NCBI GenBank assembly: GCA_965215535.1
Contig: OZ244063.1
Location: 2,790,001-2,854,000 of the forward strand
Direction: 5' to 3'
DNA: 64,000 bases
DNA from: Bin94 sp965215535
GTDB lineage: Bacteria; Gemmatimonadota; Gemmatimonadetes; Longimicrobiales; Gaopeijiaceae
The stretch's first letter is position 1. Each line of letters begins with the position of its first letter. This document shows, one piece after another, positions 44,432-52,128 of the stretch. A program made the translations under genes and the position numbers. The notes below the pieces were generated by a model that was not told the origin of the DNA, made no database searches, and worked only from the letters and a program-made list of their open reading frames with translations.

Positions 44432-45953
44432 GTTCCTGCCACACGGAAAGGGCTCGGCCAAGGCTGCGGCCAAGTACCTCGTCGGCGAGCTGGACGCCGA
44501 GGGACGGGAGCGCGAGGGCGTCGAAGCGTGGCGCGGGAACCCGGACATGGTGGCTGCCGTGGCCGACTCGCTCGACTTCGAGCGCAAGTACACGTCGGCG
44601 GTGATCGCGTGGGCGCCGGAGGATCGGCCCACCGACGAGCAGGTCGAAGCCGTTCTCGACGAGTTCGAGAAGACGGCGTGGGCGGGACTGGAGCCTGATC
44701 GCTATGCGTGGACGGCGGTCCTGCACCGCGAGCGTGGCGGCGGCGTCCACGTCCACGTTCTGGCCGCGCAGTGCGACCTCCAGACGGGCCGCAGCCTGAA
44801 CATCGCGCCCCCCGGCTGGGAGAAGACCTTCGCTCCGCTGCGCGACGCCTTCAACCACGAGCACGGCTGGAGCCGCCCGGACGACCCGGCGCGGGCCAGA
44901 GCGCAGCGACCGGGCCATGTGGCCTACATCGAGGCGTCGAGGCTGCGGGCCGGACTCGAACGCGAGGCGGATCCGCGCACTCTGATCCGCGACTACCTCG
45001 TGCAGCGCGTCGAGCACGGCGCGGTCAAGGATCGAGTCGAGGTGGTCTCCGCGCTGGAGGACGTAGGCCTCGACGTGACCCGGCAGGGCAAGGACTACAT
45101 CACCGCCCGCGATCCCGACAGCGGGAAGCGGTGGCGGCTGAGAGGAGCGCTGTATGAACGAGACTTCGAGCCCGGGCGACTTGACCTCCCGGCTGAGGAG
45201 CAGGCTGGAAGCCGACCGGAAGCGAATCGAGAGCGAAGCCGCGCGCGAGCTCGCGCGGCTCGGCGAGAACTTGAGCGCAATCGCAAGCGGCGCGCTGCGT
45301 TCCATCGAAGCCGATACGGAGACGGCGACCGGGAAGATGCGCGAGTTGCTGACGAGGGCCTGGCTCCGTCCGCTGGTGGTCGGCCTGAGCCTCTTCCTGG
45401 GTATCTGCGGCGGAAGCTGGGCGACGATGCACTGGCTGTCGAGAAGCATCCAGGACCAGATGGAGACGCTGGACGAACTGAACACGCGGACCGAATGGGC
45501 GCGCGCGATGCTGGCCGAGGTCGAGGAGACGACCTGGGGCGTCGAGTTGCTGGAGAGCGGCGGGGACCGGTACGTGTCGCTGCCCGTCGGCACGACGGTC
45601 CGTCCGGCCTTCACCCTGAACGGACGGCCCTACTTGAAGCTGTCGAGAGAGTGAGGAGGGAGCTGCGTGACCGATTTGGAGCGGCAGTTGACGACCGCAT
45701 TGGAAAGGTTGTCCGCGCAGTACGAGCGAGAACAGCGGCGGCACTACGGGCAGGTCGAAGCCTTGCGGCGGCGCATCGAGCGGCTGAGCGCGGAGAACGA
45801 AGCCTTGCAGCGGCAAATCGAGCGGCTCGACGTGCTGGTGACACGCTTGGCCGAATATTATGGGACATCCACCGCCGCGAGAACGCGCGGTCGCGGCTGG
45901 TGATACGGCCGCCGACGCGGGGGCCGGACCGCGATGCAGGGCCGAGCCGCTGA
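44421..45953 (+). CDS. mobA: Relaxase / mobilization nuclease (ColE1 MobA-like)
   Basis: The N-terminal about 240 residues form an HUH relaxase: ..RYAWTAVLHRERGGGVHVHVL (metal-binding His pair, residues about 105-112), CDLQTGRSLNIAPPGWEKTF and the linker. The start LVKFLPHGKGSAKAAAKYL carries no Tyr near the N-terminus, so the nucleophile must be elsewhere or another residue. After residue 244 the protein is Arg/Ala-rich with little order, exactly where two other genes (mobB, mobD) are nested in other frames. It nicks oriT and is transferred with the strand. At 510 residues it resembles MbeA. Confidence 0.82.
   Translation: MLVKFLPHGKGSAKAAAKYLVGELDAEGREREGVEAWRGNPDMVAAVADSLDFERKYTSAVIAWAPEDRPTDEQVEAVLDEFEKTAWAGLEPDRYAWTAVLHRERGGGVHVHVLAAQCDLQTGRSLNIAPPGWEKTFAPLRDAFNHEHGWSRPDDPARARAQRPGHVAYIEASRLRAGLEREADPRTLIRDYLVQRVEHGAVKDRVEVVSALEDVGLDVTRQGKDYITARDPDSGKRWRLRGALYERDFEPGRLDLPAEEQAGSRPEANRERSRARARAARRELERNRKRRAAFHRSRYGDGDREDARVADEGLAPSAGGRPEPLPGYLRRKLGDDALAVEKHPGPDGDAGRTEHADRMGARDAGRGRGDDLGRRVAGERRGPVRVAARRHDGPSGLHPERTALLEAVERVRRELRDRFGAAVDDRIGKVVRAVRARTAAALRAGRSLAAAHRAAERGERSLAAANRAARRAGDTLGRILWDIHRRENARSRLVIRPPTRGPDRDAGPSR
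45154..45654 (+). CDS. mobB: MobB-like mobilization protein nested in the relaxase gene
   Basis: 166 residues in the +1 frame of the relaxase gene. An N-terminal charged helix (RLRSRLEADRKRIESEAARELARLGENLSAIASGALRSIEADTE) is like MbeB_N. A membrane helix follows (LVVGLSLFLGICGGSWATMHWL), then a C-terminal beta part. The nesting reproduces the ColE1 mbeB/mbeA arrangement, where MbeB stabilises the relaxosome. Codon usage is plausible in this frame and the relaxase frame is low-complexity here. Confidence 0.75.
   Translation: MNETSSPGDLTSRLRSRLEADRKRIESEAARELARLGENLSAIASGALRSIEADTETATGKMRELLTRAWLRPLVVGLSLFLGICGGSWATMHWLSRSIQDQMETLDELNTRTEWARAMLAEVEETTWGVELLESGGDRYVSLPVGTTVRPAFTLNGRPYLKLSRE
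45667..45903 (+). CDS. mobD: MobD-like coiled-coil protein nested in the relaxase gene
   Basis: 78 residues, GTG start with GAGGAGGGA a few bases upstream. TDLERQLTTALERLSAQYEREQRRHYGQVEALRRRIERLSAENEALQRQ is a coiled coil matching MbeD/MobD in opening and length. It lies inside the relaxase gene, as mbeD lies inside mbeA in ColE1, and follows mobB by 12 bp. Confidence 0.78.
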   Translation: MTDLERQLTTALERLSAQYEREQRRHYGQVEALRRRIERLSAENEALQRQIERLDVLVTRLAEYYGTSTAARTRGRGW

Positions 45954-46057
45954 TGGTCGCGTTAACAAACCGGGGCCGTGAGTCTGGCGCGGGCGCTCAC
46001 TCTCCGCGAGCTTCCGGTCAGGCGGATCGTGCAGTCCATCGAATCGAGAGGAATCGA

Positions 46058-47221
46058 ATGATGGCACGCACGAAACGGGATCGGCGCAGCTACAGCGCCG
46101 GCGAGTGGGGCCGGAACCGGGTGAGGGTGTTCCCCGATCCCAAGACCGGGCTCTTACAGATTGAGTGGCGGGAGAACGGGCGCAGGCTCACGCGGTCGCT
46201 CAAACACCGCGATTGGGCTCGCGCGAAGCGGCAGGCCGACGAGGCCGCCGCTGGCTTCGCGGTCCACGAGCCCAACGGCAAGGCCGAGGCCGAGCCCCAG
46301 CCGCTCACTCTGGGCACGCTCTTTGACATCTACGGTGAGGAGGTGACGCCCACCAAGGGCAAGCGCACCCAAACGAGGGACCGGTACTCGACCGAGATGT
46401 TCCTCGGGTTCTTCGGACGGGACCGCGACCCGGCGACTCTCTCGCAGCGCGACTGGGATCGGTTCATCCGGGAGCGGCGCGCGGGCAGGGTCGGGCCGTC
46501 GGGCCAGCCGGTGCGCAACCGGACGATCGAATGGGATCTGACGTTCCTCATGGCCGTTCTGAACTGGGCCGCGCGGTCGAGGGACGACCACGGTCGCCTG
46601 CTCCTCGACAGGAATCCGCTGAAGGGCCTCAGGAAGCCCACGGCGAAGAACCCCGCGAGGATTCTCTTGACCGAGGAGGAGTACCGGGCGATGCTCGGGG
46701 TTTCCCGGCAGATCAACTGGCGATTCCACGTCGCCCTCGTGCTCGCGCACGAGACCGGACACCGAATCGGTGCCATCCGCCAGCTTCGGTGGAACGACAT
46801 CGACTTCGAGGGCAGGACCATCCGGTGGAGAGCCAAACACGAGAAGACGGGATACGAACACGTCACGCCAATGACGGACGAGACGGTTGCCGCCTTGGAG
46901 GAGGTGCGGCGGAGGGCCACCGGCGCGGGCGACACTCCCGTGATGCCCGCCGGGACGGACTCTTCCCGGTGCATGGACAGCTCTTGGGCTTACCAGTTCT
47001 GGTGCAGAGCAGAGACGCGCGCGGGTTTGGAGCCCAAGCGCGGAAGGGGCTGGCACTCGCTGAGGCGGAAGTTCGCCAGCGATCTGATGGACCTTCCCCT
47101 CAAGGTCTTGTGCCAGCTTGGCGGCTGGAAGAACGCGCACACGGTTCTTCGCTGCTATCAGAGAGCCGACGAGGGACAACTGAGGGAGGCGCTGGAGAGC
47201 CGCCGCAGGGATCGGGTCTGA
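46058..47221 (+). CDS. int: Tyrosine recombinase / integrase
   Basis: 387 residues. N-terminal arm-binding and core-binding domains (GRLTRSLKHRDWARAKRQ; LTLGTLFDIYGEEVTP) precede the catalytic domain with Arg in ETGHRIGAIRQLRW (about residue 236), Lys in the KHEKTGYEH loop, HSLRRKF (about 333) and the nucleophile in VLRCYQRA (Tyr about 367). GAGAGG precedes the double ATG at 46058/46061. It ends 85 bp before attR, the expected place for an element integrase. The target is a coding sequence of a coiled-coil gene, not a tRNA. Confidence 0.92.
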   Translation: MMARTKRDRRSYSAGEWGRNRVRVFPDPKTGLLQIEWRENGRRLTRSLKHRDWARAKRQADEAAAGFAVHEPNGKAEAEPQPLTLGTLFDIYGEEVTPTKGKRTQTRDRYSTEMFLGFFGRDRDPATLSQRDWDRFIRERRAGRVGPSGQPVRNRTIEWDLTFLMAVLNWAARSRDDHGRLLLDRNPLKGLRKPTAKNPARILLTEEEYRAMLGVSRQINWRFHVALVLAHETGHRIGAIRQLRWNDIDFEGRTIRWRAKHEKTGYEHVTPMTDETVAALEEVRRRATGAGDTPVMPAGTDSSRCMDSSWAYQFWCRAETRAGLEPKRGRGWHSLRRKFASDLMDLPLKVLCQLGGWKNAHTVLRCYQRADEGQLREALESRRRDRV

Positions 47222-47256
47222 GAATCCCGATCAGCGGGAATCAAACAGCGGGAACC
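47222..47256. repeat. Right subterminal repeats of the element
   Basis: GAATCCCG (47222-47229), AGCGGGAATC (47233-47242) and AGCGGGAACC (47247-47256). The first two form an inverted repeat, and all match the left-end cluster at 36429-36460. Probable arm-type binding sites for the integrase. Confidence 0.45.
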
Positions 47257-47306
47257 GGATCGGCGAAACCCGTAAGTAACACGGATACAAACAGATACGA
47301 TTTTGT

Positions 47307-47325
47307 GTCCATCTGCTTGAAGCGC
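47307..47325. repeat. attR: 19-bp direct repeat, right end of element
   Basis: GTCCATCTGCTTGAAGCGC, identical to 36302-36320, inside the 5' half of the split coiled-coil gene. Bases on either side differ from attL. Confidence 0.8.
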
Positions 47326-47636
47326 AGATCCATCTGCCGAGTCACCTGCTCAAAGCGCTGACCCACCTGCTGACCCATCTGCTCGAATTGCTGGTCCATT
47401 TGCCGAGCCGCCCGCTCGAAGCGTTTGTCGATCTGATCGAAACGCCGATCCAGGTCACGAAAATCATTGCCCTTGATGCGTCCGTAGAGCCGTTCGCCGG
47501 CTGCGTTGGCCGCATTTTCGGCGACTGGCCTGAAGAAACGCATAAGCCCCCAGAAGAGCGCCAGCACCATTGCCAACCAGCCGACGACTGCAGTGAGCAG
47601 CCGCGCTACATCGCCCCATCCGTCGATTCCCATCAT
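47307..47636 (-). pseudogene. 5' half of element-split coiled-coil gene
   Basis: ATG 47636 (GGAGGAGGACAGG upstream) begins a protein with one membrane helix (LLTAVVGWLAMVLALFWGLM) and the linker DFRDLDRRFDQIDKRFERAARQ, then heptads. It is homologous to the intact gene at 7412-7840. The frame runs through attR (LRFKQMD) and on into element DNA as a spurious tail (TKSYLFVSVLL) to a stop at 47241. The genuine continuation is at 35954-36301. Confidence 0.8.
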
Positions 47637-47801
47637 CCCTGTCCTCCTCCAGCCCTCTCCGCTGCACGGTTGAATGATACGGAATCCGTCTGTCGTACGC
47701 CACTTTCTCTCCCGGCCCGTTCCCCGGGAAGAGGAGGACTCCGCGCGAATTTCCATACTCGGCGACCCTCATCAGAAATCCATCAGCGTCTGCCGATCCG
47801 G

Positions 47802-48587
47802 TCAGCTTCCCCCTGCCCCCCCATCCACCACCACCACCTGGCCCGTCAGGTACCGGGCCTCGACCAACATGCGCACGGCGGCCACCACATCGCCCGGCTT
47901 CCCCCTCTTTCCCAGCGGCACGCGGCGGTGTGCGGCCTCCACCTGCGGGGCGGTCCAGTGCTCGGGCGGCAGGACATCGCCCGGCGCGATCGCGTTGACC
48001 CGGACCTGCGGGGCCAGACGGCGCGCCATCACGCGGGTCAGGTGCAGGAGCGCGGCCTTGGACACCGAATGATGCGGGTGGCTCGTCCAGGGGTGCAGCG
48101 CGGAGAGATCCACGATATTGACCACGGCGGCCCCGCTGGCGCAGAGCAGATCGGCGGTTTCGCGCACCAGCAGGAAGGGCGCGCGCAGGTTGACGGCCAT
48201 GACCCGGTCCCACTCCGCCGCCGTGATGCGCAGGAGATCGTTGGCGACGAAGCTGGCGGCCGAGTTCACCAGGAGATCGAGTCTGCCGAAGCTCTCGCGC
48301 ACCGCCCGGGCAACCTGTACGGCGCCTGCCTCGCTTCCCAGATCGGCCTCCACGACCCGGATGCGCGCTCCCCTCTCCCGCCCCGCCTCTGCCACCTCTT
48401 CGGCGCCCGCCAACGAGTGCCGACAGCTCACCATCAGGTCGTATCCGTCGTCGATCAGTTCCAGCGCAATGGCGCGTCCCACGCGCACGCCGCCCCCGGT
48501 GACCAGCGCCACCGGTCGCGTTGCTTCGCCGCTCGTCCGAATGTTCTCATTCGCCACCCCGGGCGCAGTCGGCCGCATCTCGTTCAT
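47802..48587 (-). CDS. Short-chain dehydrogenase, pteridine-reductase-like, catalytic Tyr replaced by His
   Basis: NAD(P)-binding TGGGVRVGRAIALEL (the TGxxxRxG form of pteridine reductases) and VNSAASF (NAG equivalent) are present. The catalytic Y-xxx-K motif reads H-SVS-K (CAT TCG GTG TCC AAG) within HPHHSVSKAALLHLTR, so the tyrosine is missing. DGGAGGS ends the protein. By family it would reduce dihydrobiopterin/dihydrofolate-type substrates; the missing Tyr makes activity doubtful or altered. GGAGA precedes ATG 48587. A PTPS-like gene 50553 lies nearby, which fits a pterin role. Confidence 0.8.
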   Translation of the reverse strand: MNEMRPTAPGVANENIRTSGEATRPVALVTGGGVRVGRAIALELIDDGYDLMVSCRHSLAGAEEVAEAGRERGARIRVVEADLGSEAGAVQVARAVRESFGRLDLLVNSAASFVANDLLRITAAEWDRVMAVNLRAPFLLVRETADLLCASGAAVVNIVDLSALHPWTSHPHHSVSKAALLHLTRVMARRLAPQVRVNAIAPGDVLPPEHWTAPQVEAAHRRVPLGKRGKPGDVVAAVRMLVEARYLTGQVVVVDGGAGGS

Positions 48588-48605
48588 CGCTTTGTCTCTC
48601 CGGTC

Positions 48606-48636
48606 ATATTGTGATGTCGGATCCGCTATATTGTGA
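48606..48636. promoter_or_regulatory. Repeated ATATTGTGA motif between SDR and fumarase genes
   Basis: Two direct copies of ATATTGTGA (48606-48614 and 48628-48636, 22 bp apart) sit in the divergent interval that should carry both promoters. The same nonamer forms half of the palindrome at 23441-23458. It is a candidate binding site for a shared regulator. Confidence 0.35.
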
Positions 48637-48710
48637 CCTTCGATTCACCATTTCGGTCAATCCTTTCCGGGTCAATTCCCTTTCTTCGCCTCCAATCATT
48701 CAGGCAGATC

Positions 48711-50147
48711 ATGTCCGACGCTTCATCTCCCGCTCCCGGGGCTTCGCCCGCAGCAGCCGATCACCGCATCGAGCGCGATTCGATGGGCGAGGTTCGCGTT
48801 CCCGCCCATGCCCTCTACGGCGCCCAGACACAGCGCGCAGCCGAAAATTTCTGTATCAGCGACCGCCGCTTCACCCGCAGCCTCATTGAGGCTCTGGGAT
48901 GGATCAAGGTCGCGGCGGCCGAGACCAACGCCGAGCTGGGGCTGCTCTCCGAACCCCGGGCCCGCGCCATCGCGGCGGCGGCGCGCGAGGTGGCCGAAGG
49001 ATGCCGGGACGATCACTTTCCCCTCGATATCTACCAGACCGGTTCGGGCACCTCGACCAATATGAATGCCAACGAGGTCATTGCCGCGCTGGCCAATCGC
49101 TCCGCCGGCGACGACGAGCGCATCCATCCCAACGATCATGTCAACTATGGCCAATCCTCGAACGATGTGATTCCAACCGCCATTCACATTGCCTGTCGCG
49201 CACTGGTGGAGCGCGAGCTGGTTCCCGCGCTCTCGCGGCTGCGGTCCGCGCTGGCGGCGAAGGCCACAGAGTTCGATGCGATCGTCAAGTCGGGGCGCAC
49301 GCACCTGATGGACGCCACCCCGGTCCGGCTGGGTCAGGAGTTCGGCGGCTATGCGCGCCAGATTGCAAAGGGGATCGAGCGGGTGGAGCGCGCTGCAGAG
49401 GAGATGGCAGAGGTGGCGCTGGGCGGAACCGCAACCGGAAGCGGAATCAACACGCACCCGGAGTTCGCCAAACGAACGCTTGCGCGGGTGACGGCCCGGT
49501 ACGGAATCGACTTCCGCGAGGCCGAGGACCACTTCGAAGCCCAGGGCGCCAAGGATGCCTGCGTCTCGCTGGCGGGTGCGCTCAACACGGTGGCGGCCAG
49601 CCTGATGAAGATCGCCGACGACATTCGCTGGCTGGCGAGCGGTCCCACCTCGGGAATCGCCGAAATCCGGCTTCCGGCGGTGCAGCCGGGCAGCTCGATC
49701 ATGCCGGGCAAGGTCAACCCGGTGATCTGCGAGGCGCTGATGATGGTCTCGGCGCGCGTGGCGGGCAATGCGGTCACGGTCACGATCGGCGGCCAGCGCG
49801 GGAACTTCGAGTTGAATGTCATGATGCCGGTCATTGCCGACGCCCTCCTGGAATCGATCGCCCTTCTGGCCAATGGAGCCGGCGTCTTTACCGAACGCTG
49901 CGTGGCGGGAATCGCCGCAAGCCCGGAGCGGGCCCGCGAACTCCTGGAGCTCAATCCATCGATTGCAACCGCGCTGAACGCCCATATCGGGTATGACCGG
50001 GCGGCCGTTGTGGCCAAAAGGGCGGCGAGCGAGGGCAGATCCGTGCGCGAGGTGGTGGCCGAGATGGGGGTGATTGCGCCCGAACAGCTCGACGACGCGC
50101 TGAATGTGCGCCAGATGACCGAACCGGGAATTCCGGGAAAGAGTTGA
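48711..50147 (+). CDS. fumC: Fumarate hydratase class II
   Basis: It interconverts fumarate and malate. The class II superfamily motifs are complete: TGSGTSTNMNANEVIA, HPNDHVNYGQSSNDVIPTAIHIA, GRTHLMDATPVRLGQEF and the signature GSSIMPGKVNPV. At 478 residues it is close to the 465-residue norm. ATG 48711 fits because the longer upstream frame lacks an RBS and family likeness. It is divergent from the SDR gene. Confidence 0.94.
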   Translation: MSDASSPAPGASPAAADHRIERDSMGEVRVPAHALYGAQTQRAAENFCISDRRFTRSLIEALGWIKVAAAETNAELGLLSEPRARAIAAAAREVAEGCRDDHFPLDIYQTGSGTSTNMNANEVIAALANRSAGDDERIHPNDHVNYGQSSNDVIPTAIHIACRALVERELVPALSRLRSALAAKATEFDAIVKSGRTHLMDATPVRLGQEFGGYARQIAKGIERVERAAEEMAEVALGGTATGSGINTHPEFAKRTLARVTARYGIDFREAEDHFEAQGAKDACVSLAGALNTVAASLMKIADDIRWLASGPTSGIAEIRLPAVQPGSSIMPGKVNPVICEALMMVSARVAGNAVTVTIGGQRGNFELNVMMPVIADALLESIALLANGAGVFTERCVAGIAASPERARELLELNPSIATALNAHIGYDRAAVVAKRAASEGRSVREVVAEMGVIAPEQLDDALNVRQMTEPGIPGKS

Positions 50148-50552
50148 CAGGATGACCGTGAGCGCGGCGATCCCGGGGTGATCGCTTCCCGGCGCGACAT
50201 CGTTCGGGTACGGTCGTCCGGGGGATTGGGGATTCCCGAAGGAGACTGAACAGGGGGTGTGGGCTGCCGGCGAATAGCTTGCGTCCGAGACGCGAGCACG
50301 TTGCGCCGCCATTCCCATTTCCCCATACTGTTTGCTGTGCCGGAGGGCTTCGCATATGAGCCAACACTGGAGGAGCCGGGACTTCTTCCTGCCGCGGACG
50401 TCATGCCCCAGTCAGGGAAGGCGAAAGCGGTAGGGGTGTCACCAACCGTTGACCCCGGGCTTCAATTTTTGCCCTCCGGCACTTGGGGGGTCGGTGCTCG
50501 CCATGAGCGTCGGCCCCTCTTTTCTGATTCAACATTTGGCAAGGAGGCCGCG
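50148..50552. other. Gene-free interval upstream of the PTPS-like gene
   Basis: 405 bp with no protein-like frame. It must hold the promoter for the downstream gene, whose AAGGAGG ribosome site is at 50541-50547. Nothing else noted. Confidence 0.5.
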
Positions 50553-50972
50553 GTGCGGCGCGTCAGAATCACCCGGAGTCTTCACTTCAGCGCGTCGCAC
50601 CGCCTTGCCCGGACGGACTGGAGCGACGAACGCAACCGGCAGGTCTTCGGCGAATGCGCCAACCTGAATGGACATGGCCACAACTATGAGCTGGAGGTGA
50701 CCGTGGTTGGCCCCGTCGATCCCGAGATCGGCTATGTCATGGATCTCAAGGCGCTGAAGGATCTGGTGACCCGCCGCATCGTCAACGATCTCGATCACCG
50801 CAACCTGAATGTGGACGTCCCCTGGCTGAAGGGAATCCTGCCCTCGACCGAAAACCTGGTTGTGCAGATATGGGAAAGACTTGCGCCCGCAATTCCCGCC
50901 CCCGCCGAACTGGCCCGGGTTGTGCTCTGGGAAACGCCCCGCAACCGGGTCGAGTACTGCGGCGGTTCCTAG
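50553..50972 (+). CDS. 6-pyruvoyl-tetrahydropterin synthase / QueD-like enzyme
   Basis: 139 residues. Zinc ligands are HRLAR (His) and the pair in FGECANLNGHGHNYELEV (Cys then His-Gly-His). Also present are GYVMDLKALKDLV, DLDHRNLN and catalytic Glu in STENLVVQIWE. The stretch VFGECANLNGHGHNY and the DVPWLKGILPSTEN ending look more like eukaryotic-type PTPS than like typical QueD. The reaction is either 6-pyruvoyl-tetrahydropterin or 6-carboxy-tetrahydropterin formation from dihydroneopterin triphosphate. GTG 50553 is set by AAGGAGG. Confidence 0.88.
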   Translation: MRRVRITRSLHFSASHRLARTDWSDERNRQVFGECANLNGHGHNYELEVTVVGPVDPEIGYVMDLKALKDLVTRRIVNDLDHRNLNVDVPWLKGILPSTENLVVQIWERLAPAIPAPAELARVVLWETPRNRVEYCGGS

Positions 50973-51068
50973 CATTTCCGTGAACTGTGCCGCGTGCGTA
51001 CCCGGTCTCGTCCGAGGCGCCGGGCTGACAGGGATGGGCCTGGCGGCGTGTCGGGATCGGCGCCCTGC

Positions 51069-51749
51069 ATGAGGGTCGCGCTGGTCGATCATCTTGTCTG
51101 TCCGCGTTGCGGTCCCCCCTTCGGATTGATCCTGCTTGCTCTGGATGTGCGGGACAGGCGCATTGAGCGCGGCGAGTTCGGTTGTCCCAACTGCCGCGAC
51201 CGCTTTCCCGTCGAGAATGGCTTTGGCGATCTGCGGCCTCCGCCCCGCGCCGCGCCACCCCCCCGGCCCCCCGAGGACGGGAGCACGCTTCCCGGCGCCG
51301 ACCCCTCGCAGATGGTGGCGCTGGCTGCGGCGCTGGGAGTGGGTGAAGGGGCGGGGTGGGTGGTTCTTCCGGATTCCTGCCTGAGCGCGGCGGTGGCCCT
51401 TGCACGCCAGCTCCCCGCACTCGATCTGGTGGTGGTGGGGTGGGGTGGACGGGGGCTGGCCGATTCGCATGGCCGGATCAGCGCCCTTGTGACCGGACAG
51501 GTGTTGCCGCTGACGAATGGAGTGGCGCGCGGGGCCGTGGTGGGGCAGGGCGAGAGCGATGAATGGCGAACCGAGCTTCTTCGCGTGCTCATGCCCGGCG
51601 GCCGCCTGGTCTTTCCGGCTCCCTCGGAGGAGTCGCGCCAGTGGGTTCGCGCCGCAGGCCTGACCGCCATCGTCGATGAGCGCGACTGGATGGTGGCCGT
51701 GCGGGCGCCCAGAGGGGCCGAGCCCGGCGTGGCGCGGTGGTCCCCCTGA
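51069..51749 (+). CDS. Trm112-like zinc protein fused to a methyltransferase-like fold
   Basis: Residues 1-50 carry CPRC and CPNC pairs around LDHLVCPRCGPPFGL and RGEFGCPNCRDRFPVENGF, a Trm112-type zinc knot. The remaining 175 residues show a Rossmann-like alternation with ALVTGQVLPLTNGVARGAVVG and LLRVLMPGGRLVFPAP, the latter resembling the LkPGG turn of class I methyltransferases. The SAM-binding GxGxG is weak (VGWGGRG). It is probably a degenerate or accessory methyltransferase. No firm assignment. Confidence 0.55.
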   Translation: MRVALVDHLVCPRCGPPFGLILLALDVRDRRIERGEFGCPNCRDRFPVENGFGDLRPPPRAAPPPRPPEDGSTLPGADPSQMVALAAALGVGEGAGWVVLPDSCLSAAVALARQLPALDLVVVGWGGRGLADSHGRISALVTGQVLPLTNGVARGAVVGQGESDEWRTELLRVLMPGGRLVFPAPSEESRQWVRAAGLTAIVDERDWMVAVRAPRGAEPGVARWSP

Positions 51750-52128
51750 ACCTGCGCCACTGACCTGCCTTGGGCCGATATCCCGTTGACCGTTGAGGCG
51801 ACCGGCAGCAGCGGGACGAACCCCCGAGGGTGGAGGCGTTCAGGCCTGGGGTGAACCCGCATTCCCCAAAATGGTGGTTTGACAAGGATGTTGCCGACGA
51901 CCGACGAGCCGGATGTCCACATGGGCGGTCCTGATTGACAGCGTTTGGCAGATCGCGGGCAAGAGCGACTGTGTATAGTATTGAAGACATGAATCTTGTC
52001 TGCACGACTGCCTGCGCAATCATCGGCCGCGACCACGGATGCGCCCCGGGCGAGCGCGACGCCTGCGCCGCAAATGGCCCAACCTGCATACCCGCGCGCG
52101 CGCCGACCCTGCTCCGCATCTTCTGACC
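51750..52128. other. Gene-free interval upstream of the type I restriction operon
   Basis: 379 bp with no reliable frame. It should hold the hsd operon promoter. TTGACA occurs near 51880 and again near 51936, and a TATAGT near 51975, but the spacing does not form a standard promoter. Confidence 0.45.

Larger units (their letters stand above)
36302..47325. mobile_element. Integrative mobilizable element inserted in a coiled-coil gene
   Basis: The element is bounded by 19-bp direct repeats at 36302 and 47307, about 11.0 kb per copy with one repeat. A tyrosine integrase sits next to the right end, reading towards it. An AlpA-like regulator and a ColE1-type mobilization set lie just inside. No type IV secretion genes are present, so transfer would depend on a helper. 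Cargo is HicBA, two secreted paralogues, a small unknown protein and a Ser/Thr kinase (frameshifted), with an intact IS630-family element and IS1182-family debris. Excision would restore the interrupted gene exactly. Confidence 0.8.
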
